A stretch of 64,000 nucleotides of DNA, from positions 1 through 64,000 of the forward strand of contig NZ_AQXQ01000004.1 of the NCBI RefSeq assembly GCF_000376865.1, written 5' to 3'. The translations under genes and the position numbers were made by a program. The notes beneath the pieces are model-generated. The model saw only the letters and a list, made by a program, of their open reading frames with translations. It had not been told where the DNA came from and made no database searches. Positions 45,940-54,501 of the stretch are shown here, piece by piece (positions within the stretch are counted from its first letter, which is position 1; each line of letters begins with the position of its first letter). The DNA is from Thioalkalivibrio sp. ALJ7. Its GTDB lineage: Bacteria > Pseudomonadota > Gammaproteobacteria > Ectothiorhodospirales > Ectothiorhodospiraceae.

Positions 45940-47639
45940 TCACCGTGGCATCCGCGGCCACGCGCCCTTTCGTCCTGTCGTGGGCCAGCACCCGGCTCCC
46001 GGTGCTGCTGGTCGCGGCACTCTTGCTGCTGGGTGCGGGCTACCCCCTGGCGCTGTTGTTCCTGACCAGCATCTTCCCCGAAATCATGGGAGGGCGCTTC
46101 GAGGGCTTTCTCGATGCCTATCGCCGGATCGGCGAAACCGACGGCATCGGCTCCATGTTGTGGAACTCGTTTGCCTGGGCGGGCTCAACAACTGTTGTCA
46201 GCTGGATCCTCGGGGTGCCCTGCGGCTACCTGCTCGCACGGACCAATCTGCCCGGGAAACTGTGGGCTCGGCTTTCGCTGCTGGTTCCGATCATGACCCC
46301 GCCCTACATCGCGGCGCTGTCCTACATCCTGGTGATGCAGGACGGCGGGTTCTTCGACCAGCTACTGGGACCGATGCCCGAGGCGCTGCGTGCCTGGTTC
46401 TTTTCGTTCTGGGGCGTCACGCTCGTCATGGCGTTGGCCTCCTTTGGCTACGTCGCGCTGGCCACCGAGGCCGCACTGGCCTCCATACCGCGTCGCCTCG
46501 AAACCGCCGCGGCACAGTTGGGTGCCAGCTGGGGCCAGACCCTGCGCGCCATCATCATCCCGCTGATGCTGCCGGCGCTATTCAACTCCGGCCTGCTTGT
46601 GTTTCTCGAGGCGCTTTCGAATTTTGGTGTGCCCGCGGTCCTGGGCACACGCGCCAACCTGCCGCTGTTACCCGCCGAAATCTTCTACCTGGTGACCAGC
46701 TGGCCGCTCGACCTCGCGCTGGCCACGGCCCTGTCTTCCCTCTTGTGCCTGGTCGCCCTGATCGCGCTGTACGGGTCGCGCCTGCTGGCCAGCTTCATGG
46801 GCGGCGGCCGCTACGAACCCGAAACCCCGCATCAATTCCAGCTGGGGCGCGGGGCGCGCATCATCGGACTGGCCTGGTTTGCGGGGCTGTTCGTTCTGTC
46901 CACGCTGCTGCCCTACTTTGCCATGCTGGTCACCAGCATCGCAGACCAGTGGCAAGGGGCGCTCCCCAGCCTGACCCTCGACCATTACCGCGCCATCCTG
47001 ACCCCGGGTTCGCGGGGGTCGGAGGCATTGTTCACCAGCCTGTGGCTGGCCTTCGCTGCCGCGACCATCAGCATCTTTCTCGGCGCGTGGATCGCGTACG
47101 TGATCTCGCGAACCCAGGGCTGGCTGCGCCATGCGCTGGAGGGCCTGGCAACCCTGCCACGCGTCATCCCCAAGATAGTTCTGGCGGTCGGCCTGATCCT
47201 CGCCTGGAACGCGTTCTGGGTGCCCGTCTCACCCTACAACACCGTGTGGATGCTGCTGCTGGCCTACGTGGTGATCTACATCACCGATGCCCTGAACTAT
47301 GCCAACAGCCGCCTGCAGTCGATGGACCCGGCGCTTGAACATGCGGCTTCGATCCTCGGCGCCAGCCGCTGGCGCGTCTTCTTCCAGGTCGTCCTGCCTC
47401 AGCTCAAGCCTGTCCTGCTGGCCGCCTGGCTAACCACCTTCATTGTCACCATGCGCGAGCTCGTGGCCTCCATCCTGCTGCTTCCTCCGGGCCTAGACAC
47501 CTCCGCAACCTTCATTTTCAACCAGTTCGAGCAGGGCGACCTCGCCGTCGCGATGGCCATGGCCAGCATCACCATCGCCTTGAGTTCGATCGTCCTGGTC
47601 GTGTTCCAGATTCGGAGCCGCCCCCGCGCTCCCACCTGA
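45936..47639 (+). CDS. ABC transporter permease, fused FbpB-type
   Basis: 567-aa inner-membrane protein with about 12 helices, made of two fused permease halves. Each half has an EAA loop contacting the ATPase: about EAALASIPRRLETAAAQLGASW (split here as EAALASIPRRLETAAAQ) and DPALEHAASILGASRW. This double-domain layout is the FbpB norm. It completes the importer with the two preceding genes. Order ATPase-binding protein-permease is the reverse of many fbpABC operons. Confidence 0.93.
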   Translation: MITVASAATRPFVLSWASTRLPVLLVAALLLLGAGYPLALLFLTSIFPEIMGGRFEGFLDAYRRIGETDGIGSMLWNSFAWAGSTTVVSWILGVPCGYLLARTNLPGKLWARLSLLVPIMTPPYIAALSYILVMQDGGFFDQLLGPMPEALRAWFFSFWGVTLVMALASFGYVALATEAALASIPRRLETAAAQLGASWGQTLRAIIIPLMLPALFNSGLLVFLEALSNFGVPAVLGTRANLPLLPAEIFYLVTSWPLDLALATALSSLLCLVALIALYGSRLLASFMGGGRYEPETPHQFQLGRGARIIGLAWFAGLFVLSTLLPYFAMLVTSIADQWQGALPSLTLDHYRAILTPGSRGSEALFTSLWLAFAAATISIFLGAWIAYVISRTQGWLRHALEGLATLPRVIPKIVLAVGLILAWNAFWVPVSPYNTVWMLLLAYVVIYITDALNYANSRLQSMDPALEHAASILGASRWRVFFQVVLPQLKPVLLAAWLTTFIVTMRELVASILLLPPGLDTSATFIFNQFEQGDLAVAMAMASITIALSSIVLVVFQIRSRPRAPT

Positions 47640-47640
47640 T

Positions 47641-47696
47641 CACGCCGTGAGGCGTGTACCCACCACACCCGGTTCGCGGGACTCATGCCGGGTGTG
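47641..47696 (+). terminator. Two dyads between the ABC operon and the porin
   Basis: CACGCC-GTGA-GGCGTG (47641-47656) directly follows the permease stop, and CACACCCGG...CCGGGTGTG (47664-47672, 47688-47696, loop 15) ends 28 bp before the porin ATG. No T-run follows either stem. They could slow transcription or bind a regulator; the second looks more operator-like. Confidence 0.4.
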
Positions 47697-47724
47697 CATA
47701 CGCATACATTCACAGGAAAAGACC

Positions 47725-49173
47725 ATGAAACCATTCAAGACTCCCGTACTCCTGGCCGCCCTGATCAGTGGTGGCCTCCTGGCTGCTCCGGCCCATGCCG
47801 AGAGCTCCACATCGGCCCTTATCGACAAATTGATCGAGCGCGGCGTGCTCACCGAACAGGATGTCCGCGACCTCCGCGAGGCGGAAGCCCAGGAAGCCGA
47901 TGCCGTGGCCGACCAGATGAAGGCCGAGGATCGCTATCAGGGACTGGAGTACGAGCCGACCCTTCCGCTGCAGACCGTCGATGATCGCATCCAGGCACGC
48001 AAATTCCGTGTCGAAAGTCAGGACGGCAAGAACCGATTCGGGCTGCGCGGACGACTGATGGTGGACGCTGAGGCCGCTAACTGGGACGACAATCTTTCCG
48101 AAGCCGCCAATGAGGCCGATCCGATTCCCGAGTACGGAACGTTCCTGCGGCGCGCCCGACTGGGCGCCATCGGCGTCTATGACAACCTTTGGGAATGGCA
48201 ACTGGAGGTCGACTTCCGGGACAGCGAAGTCGGCTTTGCAAACGCCTACGTCGCTCGACTCTTTGACAGCGGGCGGCTTGCAGTCGGCAACTTCAAAGAG
48301 CCCTTCTCGCTGGAAAGCTCGACCAGCTCGCGGCGCCTGACCTTCATGGAACGCGCCACGCCCGTGGATGCCTATCGGCCCAGCCGGCAGATCGGCCTGA
48401 TGTACGAGACGCTGGTACCGGATTGGTATTTCGCGGCGGGCGTCTTTGGCGGGGACGGCACGGATCGCGATCGGGATGTCGAAGAAGGGTACAGCCTGGC
48501 AACCCGTGCATCGTTCGCCCCGTATATGTCCGAAGATACGTTCACCCACTTGGGTGCGTCCTTCAACCACCGGGTCAACGCGACGGACGAGGGCACGCTC
48601 GAAGATGTCCGCCTGCGCTCCCGTGAAGGCGCCCGAGCCATCGACGTCCGGCTGATTGGCCGCAATGACCTCGAGGGCGTCGACTCCTACAGCCGATATG
48701 CCCTCGAAGCCGCTTGGGGCAAAGGGCCCTTTTCTCTGCAGGGTGAGTATCTGCGAGTGGACCTGGATCTCGATCGTGAACAAGTCCTGGATGCCCATGG
48801 AAGTGACGCTACGGACAGAAGCAGCCTCACGCTGGACGGCTACTATGTCCAGGCGAGCTACTTCCTGACCGGGGAGCAACGCAATTATCGCGCCTTCAGC
48901 GGCGACTTTGGCGCCGTACGCCCGAATTCCGTCTTTGGTCACGGAGGTACGGGTGCGTGGGAAATCGCGGCTCGCTACGCCCATGCCGACTCGATGGAAC
49001 ACACCCAAGTGGGGCGCGGCAACAAGATGGACCACTACACCCTTGGTCTGAACTGGTACCCGAATCAGGACATGGTGTTCAAGCTGAACTACATGTACTT
49101 CGACTACGAGGGTCGTGGTGGCGTATCCAATGGCAACCAAGTGCTGGCCGCCCGCGCCCAGTTCGAGTTCTAG
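47725..49173 (+). CDS. OprP/OprO-type porin
   Basis: 482 aa with a signal peptide (MKPFKTPVLLAALISGGLLA, cleavage near AHA-ES), a short helical/coiled N-terminal segment (LIDKLIERGVLTEQDVRDL) often seen in trimeric porins, then a beta-barrel ending in AARAQFEF with terminal Phe. FLRRARLGAIGVYDNLWEWQLEVDF and SLESSTSSRRLTFMERA match the phosphate-selective porin family. AGGAAA precedes ATG 47725. The location after the ABC importer suggests a joint uptake pathway; the anion taken up is not proven. Confidence 0.88.
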   Translation: MKPFKTPVLLAALISGGLLAAPAHAESSTSALIDKLIERGVLTEQDVRDLREAEAQEADAVADQMKAEDRYQGLEYEPTLPLQTVDDRIQARKFRVESQDGKNRFGLRGRLMVDAEAANWDDNLSEAANEADPIPEYGTFLRRARLGAIGVYDNLWEWQLEVDFRDSEVGFANAYVARLFDSGRLAVGNFKEPFSLESSTSSRRLTFMERATPVDAYRPSRQIGLMYETLVPDWYFAAGVFGGDGTDRDRDVEEGYSLATRASFAPYMSEDTFTHLGASFNHRVNATDEGTLEDVRLRSREGARAIDVRLIGRNDLEGVDSYSRYALEAAWGKGPFSLQGEYLRVDLDLDREQVLDAHGSDATDRSSLTLDGYYVQASYFLTGEQRNYRAFSGDFGAVRPNSVFGHGGTGAWEIAARYAHADSMEHTQVGRGNKMDHYTLGLNWYPNQDMVFKLNYMYFDYEGRGGVSNGNQVLAARAQFEF

Positions 49174-49235
49174 GACGAGCGGATCGGCGAGCACAGGGAG
49201 GTGCTCGTCGCTCTACTGGCTTCACGCCAGAAACA

Positions 49236-49271
49236 CAAAAAAGAAAAGGCCCGAACCTTGCGGTTCAGGCC
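49236..49271 (-). terminator. Intrinsic terminator for tRNA-Glu (bidirectional)
   Basis: A 24-nt hairpin (49248-49271; arms GGCCTGAACC and GGTTCGGGCC on the minus strand) is followed on the minus strand by TTTTCTTTTTT. It lies 11 bp beyond the tRNA-Glu 3' end. On the plus strand a TTTT also follows, so it may serve the porin gene. Confidence 0.85.
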
Positions 49272-49282
49272 TTTTCGGGATA

Positions 49283-49358
49283 TGGCGTCCCCACGGGGAT
49301 TCGAACCCCGGTCGCCGCCGTGAAAGGGCGGTGTCCTAGGCCTCTAGACGATGGGGAC
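49283..49358 (-). tRNA. tRNA-Glu (anticodon TTC)
   Basis: 76-nt cloverleaf ending with encoded CCA. Acceptor GTCCCCA pairs with TGGGGAC; the anticodon stem-loop CCGCCCTTTCACGGCGG gives anticodon TTC; the T-arm has GGTTCGAATCC. It lies in the same strand and region as gltX, its synthetase. Confidence 0.96.
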
Positions 49359-49376
49359 GTAGAGGCAACGTCTTCG

Positions 49377-49601
49377 TTACTCGGGTGGGCCCTTGGGCCG
49401 GTCTTCTTCGCTACCCGGTGCGCGATGCAGAAGCGTCGTCACCAGACCACTGAATACCAGCAAAAACCCGATCGGTACCAGCGCGATGAGCGGTTTGGAC
49501 CAGGTCTGTTCCCCGGAAATCATCAACCCAAATCCGCCGATCAATCCGACTACTGCAATCACCAGCCCCACATAGAGGGATATAACGCCAAAACGATGCA
49601 T
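49377..49601 (-). CDS. Small two-helix membrane protein between two tRNA genes
   Basis: 74 aa from ATG 49601 (MHRFGVISLYVGLVIAVVGL). Two hydrophobic helices (about 5-28 and 37-58) and a charged C-terminal tail (RAPGSEEDRPKGPPE) are visible. I do not recognise a family. The Shine-Dalgarno is poor. Its location between tRNA-Ala and tRNA-Glu, in the same direction, means it may be cut out of the primary transcript by tRNA processing. Confidence 0.55.
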   Translation of the reverse strand: MHRFGVISLYVGLVIAVVGLIGGFGLMISGEQTWSKPLIALVPIGFLLVFSGLVTTLLHRAPGSEEDRPKGPPE

Positions 49602-49627
49602 TGGTGAACTCGCAGTACGCCTAAATT

Positions 49628-49703
49628 TGGTGGAGCCAGGCGGGATCGAACCGCCGACCTCCTGCATGCCATGCAGGCGCTCTCCCAGCTGAGCTATGGC
49701 CCC
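49628..49703 (-). tRNA. tRNA-Ala (anticodon GGC)
   Basis: 76-nt cloverleaf with encoded CCA. Acceptor GGGGCCA/TGGCTCC (one wobble pair), anticodon arm CCTGC-ATGGCAT-GCAGG with anticodon GGC, T-arm GGTTCGATCCC. It starts 42 bp after the gltX stop on the same strand, so it may be co-transcribed with gltX. Confidence 0.96.
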
Positions 49704-49745
49704 GTGTCAGGCGAGCGCGTACTGTAGCCAGCACCCCCAAATGTG

Positions 49746-51152
49746 TCAACCCGCAGCGGCCGAAATTTTCTTCAGCGCACGATCGATCCGGGCCAGTGCC
49801 CGCTCGCGCCCAATCAGCACCAGCGTATCGTCGATCGGCGGCGACACCGTACCCCCCGTCAGCGCTACACGCAGCGGCTGCGCGACCTTGCCGAGCTTGA
49901 GATCCAGGCGTTCACCGGTATGCACCACGACCTCGTGCAGGGGCTCTTTGTCCCACGCCCCCAGGGCACTGAAACCATCATGCAGCGTCTGCAGCACAGG
50001 TTCCGCCTCGGGCGTGAGCTGCTTGCGGGCAGCCTTCTCGTCGTAGTCCTCGAACTCGCGATAGAAGTACACGCTATTCTCGGCCATCTCGCGCAAAGTC
50101 CGTGCGCGTTCGCGCTGGGCGATCACCACGTCGCGCATCGCCGGACCGTTGGAAGGGTCAATCCCCAACTGCCCCAGGTGCCAGCCAAACTCCAGCGCCA
50201 CGTGGTCGGGATCCAGCGTCTTCATGTAGTGCTGGTTCAACCACAGCAGTTTGTCCGGGTTGATCGCGGAGGCGGACTGGTTCACGTCCTCGATATCGAA
50301 AAGGCGCACCAATTCGTCCAGCGAAAAGATCTCCTGGTCGCCATGGGCCCATCCAAGACGCACCAGGTAGTTCAGAAGGGCCTCCGGAAGATAGCCCTCG
50401 TCGCGGTATTGCATCACCGACACCGCGCCATGACGCTTGGACAGCTTGGCCCCGTCCGGGCCCATGATCATCGGCAGATGGCCGTAGCGCGGCGGTTCCA
50501 CACCCAGCGCCTTCAGGATGTTGATCTGGCGCGGGGTGTTGTTCAGGTGGTCGTCGCCCCGGATTACATGGGTGATCTCCATGTCCATGTCGTCGACCAC
50601 CACCGTCAGGTTATACGTCGGCGAGCCATCGGAACGGGCAATAATCAGGTCATCGAGTTCACTATTCTGGAAGGCGACCTTCCCCCGCACCATATCGTCG
50701 ACAATGGTCACGCCCTCGTCCGGGGTGCGGAAGCGGATCACCGGCTCCACACCTTCGCGTGGCTCGGTGCGTGAACGACAGCGGCCGTCATAGCGCGGCT
50801 TTTCCTTGCGCGCCTTTTGCTCCTCGCGCATCGCGTCCAGCTCTTCCTTCGAGCAGTAGCAGCGGTAGGCGTGACCCGAGGCCATCAGCTGCTCGATGAT
50901 CTCCTTGTACCGATCAAAGCGCTCGGTCTGATAGAACGGCCCGTGATCATAGGTGAGCCCCAGCCAGTTCATCCCCTCCAGGATCGCATTCACGGACTCG
51001 GCCGTACTGCGCTCCAGATCGGTGTCCTCGATGCGCAACACGAACTCGCCGCCGTGATGACGGGCATACAGCCAGGAAAACAGCGCGGTACGCGCACCAC
51101 CGATATGCAAATAGCCGGTGGGACTGGGGGCAAAACGGGTACGAAAGCTCAT
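49746..51152 (-). CDS. gltX: Glutamyl-tRNA synthetase
   Basis: 468-aa class I aminoacyl-tRNA synthetase. HIGH-like motif in [24 protein letters not shown]-like motif KLSKRHG, and the zinc-region Cys in [10 protein letters not shown] are present. Length is normal for gammaproteobacterial GltX. The charging partner tRNA-Glu lies 387 bp downstream on the same strand, and tRNA-Ala lies between. Confidence 0.97.
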   Translation of the reverse strand: MSFRTRFAPSPTGYLHIGGARTALFSWLYARHHGGEFVLRIEDTDLERSTAESVNAILEGMNWLGLTYDHGPFYQTERFDRYKEIIEQLMASGHAYRCYCSKEELDAMREEQKARKEKPRYDGRCRSRTEPREGVEPVIRFRTPDEGVTIVDDMVRGKVAFQNSELDDLIIARSDGSPTYNLTVVVDDMDMEITHVIRGDDHLNNTPRQINILKALGVEPPRYGHLPMIMGPDGAKLSKRHGAVSVMQYRDEGYLPEALLNYLVRLGWAHGDQEIFSLDELVRLFDIEDVNQSASAINPDKLLWLNQHYMKTLDPDHVALEFGWHLGQLGIDPSNGPAMRDVVIAQRERARTLREMAENSVYFYREFEDYDEKAARKQLTPEAEPVLQTLHDGFSALGAWDKEPLHEVVVHTGERLDLKLGKVAQPLRVALTGGTVSPPIDDTLVLIGRERALARIDRALKKISAAAG

Positions 51153-51300
51153 GCGAAAGACACTCGATTACGGTGGCAGGTGAGGCGCATAGCCTAGCAG
51201 AACGCGGGTCTACGATGCCCCGGAAAATCCGGACCACACACCTATACTCAAGGAAGGGGAATGACCCCGTGGCTTGCGCAAGACGCGCAAAGGAGATGTT

Positions 51301-51750
51301 ATGCAGGACTTCCGCTTCTCTTCTCTCTCCACCGCTCTACTGATCGCCGCCGGGTTCGTGCTGGGCAGTGGCGCGTTGTCCGCCAGCGACCGTGTCGCGG
51401 CACCCGAGGACGCCAAGGTCTACTTCATCGCCCCGCAGGATGGAGACACCCTGGAGGGCCCGGTCCGCGTCAAGATGGGCCTGCGCGGCATGGGTGTCGC
51501 CCCGGCCGGCGTGGAGATGGACAATACCGGTCACCACCACCTCCTGGTGAACAAGCGCCTGGACGAGGTCGATCTGGATGCATCGCTGCCCTTCTCCGAT
51601 CACAAGCGCCACTTCGGCGGCGGTCAGACCGAAGGCGAACTGGAACTCGAACCCGGCGAATACACGCTGCAACTGCTGTTCATGGACTACCGGCACATCA
51701 GCTTCGACCCGCCCGTCGTTTCCGAGACGATCACGATCACGGTCGAATAG
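51301..51750 (+). CDS. Exported DUF4399 protein
   Basis: 149 aa from ATG 51301 with AAGGAG upstream. Signal peptide (MQDFRFSSLSTALLIAAGFVLGSGALSA-type, cleaved near LSA-SD). The DUF4399 core follows, with VYFIAPQDGDTLEGPVRVKMGLRGMGVAPAG-like sequence, NTGHHHLLVN, SDHKRHFGGGQTE and GEYTLQLLFMDYRHISF. The conserved His clusters (TGHHH, DHKRHFGGGQT) suggest metal binding in the periplasm, but the family has no established function. Confidence 0.88.
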   Translation: MQDFRFSSLSTALLIAAGFVLGSGALSASDRVAAPEDAKVYFIAPQDGDTLEGPVRVKMGLRGMGVAPAGVEMDNTGHHHLLVNKRLDEVDLDASLPFSDHKRHFGGGQTEGELELEPGEYTLQLLFMDYRHISFDPPVVSETITITVE

Positions 51751-51762
51751 AAAGATCCCACG

Positions 51763-51793
51763 AAAAAGCCCCCTCCGCAGACGGAGGGGGCTT
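51763..51793. terminator. Bidirectional terminator between convergent genes
   Basis: A 12-bp stem (AAGCCCCCTCCG / CGGAGGGGGCTT, loop CAGA; 51766-51793) is followed by AAAAAG at its left, giving a T-run on the minus strand. It lies between the DUF4399 gene and the converging cytochrome c peroxidase gene and best fits the latter. Confidence 0.85.
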
Positions 51794-51820
51794 GGTCTCA
51801 TCGACTCCGGATGCGGCTGG

Positions 51821-52825
51821 TTACGGCAGCGCCGGGATCTCGAACTGCGGCATCTCACCCGTCAGGGCGTGCATGAAGGCTTCGATATCCGCGACCTCAT
51901 CGTCCGTGAAGTCCTGCCCCAGCATTTCCTCGCCCATGATGCGAATCGCTTCTTCCAGCGTCGCGGTTTCCCCATTGTTCATGTAGGGGTAGGTCAGCGC
52001 CACGTTGCGCAGGGTCGGCGTCTTGAACGCGAAGCGATCGCTCTCCTCGCCGGTGACCAGATAGCGGCCCTCGTCCTCGGAACCCGGCACCTGGATACGA
52101 TGGAAATTGCTGTCGGTCAGCGCCGGGCCCGCGTGACAGGCGACACAACCATTGTCGGCAAACAACTTCATGCCGCGCATCTGCTGCTCGGTCATCGCGC
52201 CCTCGTCTCCGACCAGCCAGCGATCCAGCGGCGAGTTCGGGGTGTTCAGCGTGCGCTGGAAGGTCGCCAGGGCCTTGGCCACGTGGTCGGTATTGATCAC
52301 GTTGTCGCCGTCATAGTCGGGATAGGCGGCCTCGAACTTCTCCTGGTACTCGTTGAACTCCTCCAGGCGCGCGATCGCCTCCTCCAGCGGCATCGCCATC
52401 TCGATCGCGTCCTGGATCGGGCCCAGCGCCTGGCCTTCCAGATCGTCCTCGCGGCCATCCCAGAACTGCGCGGTGAAGAAGCCGGAGTTCAGCACAGTCG
52501 GGGTGTTGCGCTCGCCGACCTGGCCGTCATGGCCCACCGCGCGCGGAATACGATCCGCCCAGCCCAGCGCCGGGTTATGGCAGGTCGCGCAGGAGATCAC
52601 GCCGGAGCTGGAAATGCGCGGCTCGAAGAACAGCATCTTGCCCAGCTCGATCTTCTCCTTGGTCATCGAGTTGTCCGCCGGGATCGGCGGCAGTGCCGGC
52701 AACGGCTCGAAGACATCCCGGTACTGCGAGTAGTCGGTATCCGCCACGGCGGGCGCGGCCACGCCCAGCGCCAGGGCGGTGCAGGCCGAAAAGATGGCGC
52801 TGCGAAGATAAGAACGTCGGATCAT
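51821..52825 (-). CDS. Di-haem cytochrome c peroxidase (CcpA/MauG family)
   Basis: 334 aa from ATG 52825, with GGGAGA upstream and a signal peptide (MIRRSYLRSAIFSACTALAL, cleavage near AVA-DT). Two c-type haem motifs are seen: CATCH (79-83) and CVACH (about residue 225). The peroxidase family sequence FFEPRISSSGVISCATCHNP, GFFTAQFWDGREDDLEGQ and RNVALTYPYMNNGE is present. It reduces hydrogen peroxide in the periplasm using cytochrome electrons. A perfect FNR-type site 120 bp upstream fits oxygen-limited control. Confidence 0.92.
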   Translation of the reverse strand: MIRRSYLRSAIFSACTALALGVAAPAVADTDYSQYRDVFEPLPALPPIPADNSMTKEKIELGKMLFFEPRISSSGVISCATCHNPALGWADRIPRAVGHDGQVGERNTPTVLNSGFFTAQFWDGREDDLEGQALGPIQDAIEMAMPLEEAIARLEEFNEYQEKFEAAYPDYDGDNVINTDHVAKALATFQRTLNTPNSPLDRWLVGDEGAMTEQQMRGMKLFADNGCVACHAGPALTDSNFHRIQVPGSEDEGRYLVTGEESDRFAFKTPTLRNVALTYPYMNNGETATLEEAIRIMGEEMLGQDFTDDEVADIEAFMHALTGEMPQFEIPALP

Positions 52826-52944
52826 GGCGGGTCTCCCTGAGATTGGATCGGTGTCGGCGAAGACCGATATAGACTCGGTCCAAATCACCTGAATCCCACC
52901 CTATCGACCCGGCATTCGATCGACCAGCGAAATCAGCGCTCCCG

Positions 52945-52958
52945 TTGATCCAGATCAA
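52945..52958. promoter_or_regulatory. FNR/ANR binding site
   Basis: TTGATCCAGATCAA is a perfect TTGAT-N4-ATCAA FNR box. It is the best candidate for activating the peroxidase gene on the minus strand. A TCGAAT around 52914-52919 would sit where a -10 box is expected for a -41.5 site. It could also act on the riboswitch transcript to the right, but that is 85 bp away in the other direction. Confidence 0.7.
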
Positions 52959-53029
52959 TCACTGCGGTTGGTCGCTCATCAAACGCACCTCTTGCCAGCC
53001 TGTTTGCACCCCAGTACCCTTCGCCCCGC

Positions 53030-53235
53030 CTCCAGGTGCCCTGGCGTTCCATCGCCGGGGATAATCGGGAAGCCGGTGCGCGAACTGCCGTTCGCAATGC
53101 CGGCACTGCCCCCGCAACGGTAGGTGAAGACAACGGATCGACAACCACTGCGCCGCAATCCGGCGTGGGAAGGCGATCCGCCCGGGCACCCCCGCCCGCT
53201 TCACGAGTCCGGAGACCGGCCAGGAGGAAACCTGA
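53030..53235 (+). ncRNA. Cobalamin riboswitch
   Basis: In the 524 bp between the peroxidase gene and the porin gene, this segment shows the conserved cobalamin aptamer elements in order: GGGAAGCCGGTG (about 53068), GCACTGCCCCCGCAACGGTA (about 53103), CACTG (about 53146), GGGAAGG (about 53167) and AGTCCGGAGACCGGCC (about 53206). Exact ends are approximate. About 115 nt separate it from the porin start, enough for an expression platform. It should turn off the downstream porin and probably cytochrome c' genes when adenosyl- or other cobalamin is plentiful. Confidence 0.93.
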
Positions 53236-53349
53236 CGCTGCGGCGGGCAAGCGGTCGGGTCGGGCTCGCTGTGTCTATAGTCCCCGACCTCCCCTGGCCC
53301 ACCCAGCGTCGTTCCATCCACGGCGCACGGGGTGTGCGTCCCAGGGAGA

Positions 53350-54480
53350 ATGACCTTGAACAAACCGACCCGACGACCCGGCCGGCCGCCACTCCTGGCT
53401 CCGGCCCCGACCCTACTTGGCCTGTTGATCGCCAGTGGCGGGGCTTCCCCCCTCCAGGCACAGTTCGAGTTCGGCAGCGAAGCCGACGGCTTCGCCATCA
53501 CCCTGGACCCGCTCATCCAGGGCCGCTACGCCATCGAGCGGGGCGACGAGGGAACCACCACCGAATTCGACTTTCGCCGCGCCTGGCTGGATACGACGGG
53601 CACCCTCTTCCACAGCGATCTTAGTTTTCGCCTGCAGCCCGACTTCAGCAGCGGCGAGCTCTCGATGCGCGATGTCTGGCTCCAATACGCACTGACCGAG
53701 TCCCTCGACCTGCGCGCCGGCCAGTTCACCGTGCCCTTCGGCCTGCCGCGGGACATCGGCGGCCCCAACCGGCTCTTCACCGAATTGAGCATCGCGGGGA
53801 ATCAGTTCGAGGTCCCGGCCGGACGCGATACCGGCGTCACCCTACTGGGGGGCGACGGCGACGACCGCGCCTGGGCCATCGGCGTGTTTGACGGTCGCGG
53901 CCGCCTTGACCAGCGCGACGACCGTCCCTCCACATCCGGCCACCTGTTCAGCGCACGCGCCGCGTGGGCCCCGATCGGCGCAGTCCCACGCGACAACACC
54001 ACGCTAGGCCAGGCCGTGGAGCGCACCGTCGCCCTGGGCACCGGAGTACAGGCCGCCAACCGCAACCACCTGCGCGACTGGAGCCGCGGCCTGGCAGACA
54101 CCGTGGCCAACCAGCGCGCCGACTGGGTGACCACTACGGCCGATACCGTCGTCAAGTTCGGGCACACCTCGCTCTCACTGGCCGCTTTCCGGCGCGACGT
54201 CTCTCCGGACAGGACCGCGAGCTACCACGACCTAGGCGCCGAACTGGAACTGGCGCAATCACTGCCAATGGAGGGACTGGAGTTCGCCGCGCGGCACGCC
54301 GTATTGCGCCACGACGCAGGCGACGATCTTGGCACTGACGAGCGCTGGCAGCGTGAATGGGGTGCCGGCCTCAACTTGTATCACCGTGGCCAGCGGCACA
54401 AGACCCAACTGATGTGGCTGGACCGCGACACCGACACCTCGGACTGGGAGCTGCACCTGCAGCACCAGTTCCGCTTCTGA
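53350..54480 (+). CDS. Porin-like outer-membrane protein under B12 riboswitch control
   Basis: 376 aa from ATG 53350; a TTG at 53356 is better spaced from GGGAG and may be the real start. A signal peptide (TLLGLLIASGGASPLQA) is followed by a beta-barrel with alternating polar/hydrophobic strands, FRRAWLDTTGTLFHSDLSFRLQ, SLDLRAGQFTVPFGLPRD, and a terminal HQFRF. It resembles the phosphate-selective OprO/P class, not the TonB-dependent BtuB receptors; no TonB box or plug domain is seen. The riboswitch implies a role in corrinoid, cobalt or precursor uptake. Confidence 0.82.
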   Translation: MTLNKPTRRPGRPPLLAPAPTLLGLLIASGGASPLQAQFEFGSEADGFAITLDPLIQGRYAIERGDEGTTTEFDFRRAWLDTTGTLFHSDLSFRLQPDFSSGELSMRDVWLQYALTESLDLRAGQFTVPFGLPRDIGGPNRLFTELSIAGNQFEVPAGRDTGVTLLGGDGDDRAWAIGVFDGRGRLDQRDDRPSTSGHLFSARAAWAPIGAVPRDNTTLGQAVERTVALGTGVQAANRNHLRDWSRGLADTVANQRADWVTTTADTVVKFGHTSLSLAAFRRDVSPDRTASYHDLGAELELAQSLPMEGLEFAARHAVLRHDAGDDLGTDERWQREWGAGLNLYHRGQRHKTQLMWLDRDTDTSDWELHLQHQFRF

Positions 54481-54501
54481 GAAATGACCGGGAGAATCGA
54501 C

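Noticed and set aside
52959-53516. Several overlapping frames across the riboswitch region, both strands
   Set aside because: They cover the conserved cobalamin aptamer, have no domains, and are explained by high GC content.
53350-54480. BtuB-type TonB-dependent receptor for the riboswitch-controlled gene
   Set aside because: The product is only 376 aa, with no TonB box or plug domain; a simple porin barrel fits better.
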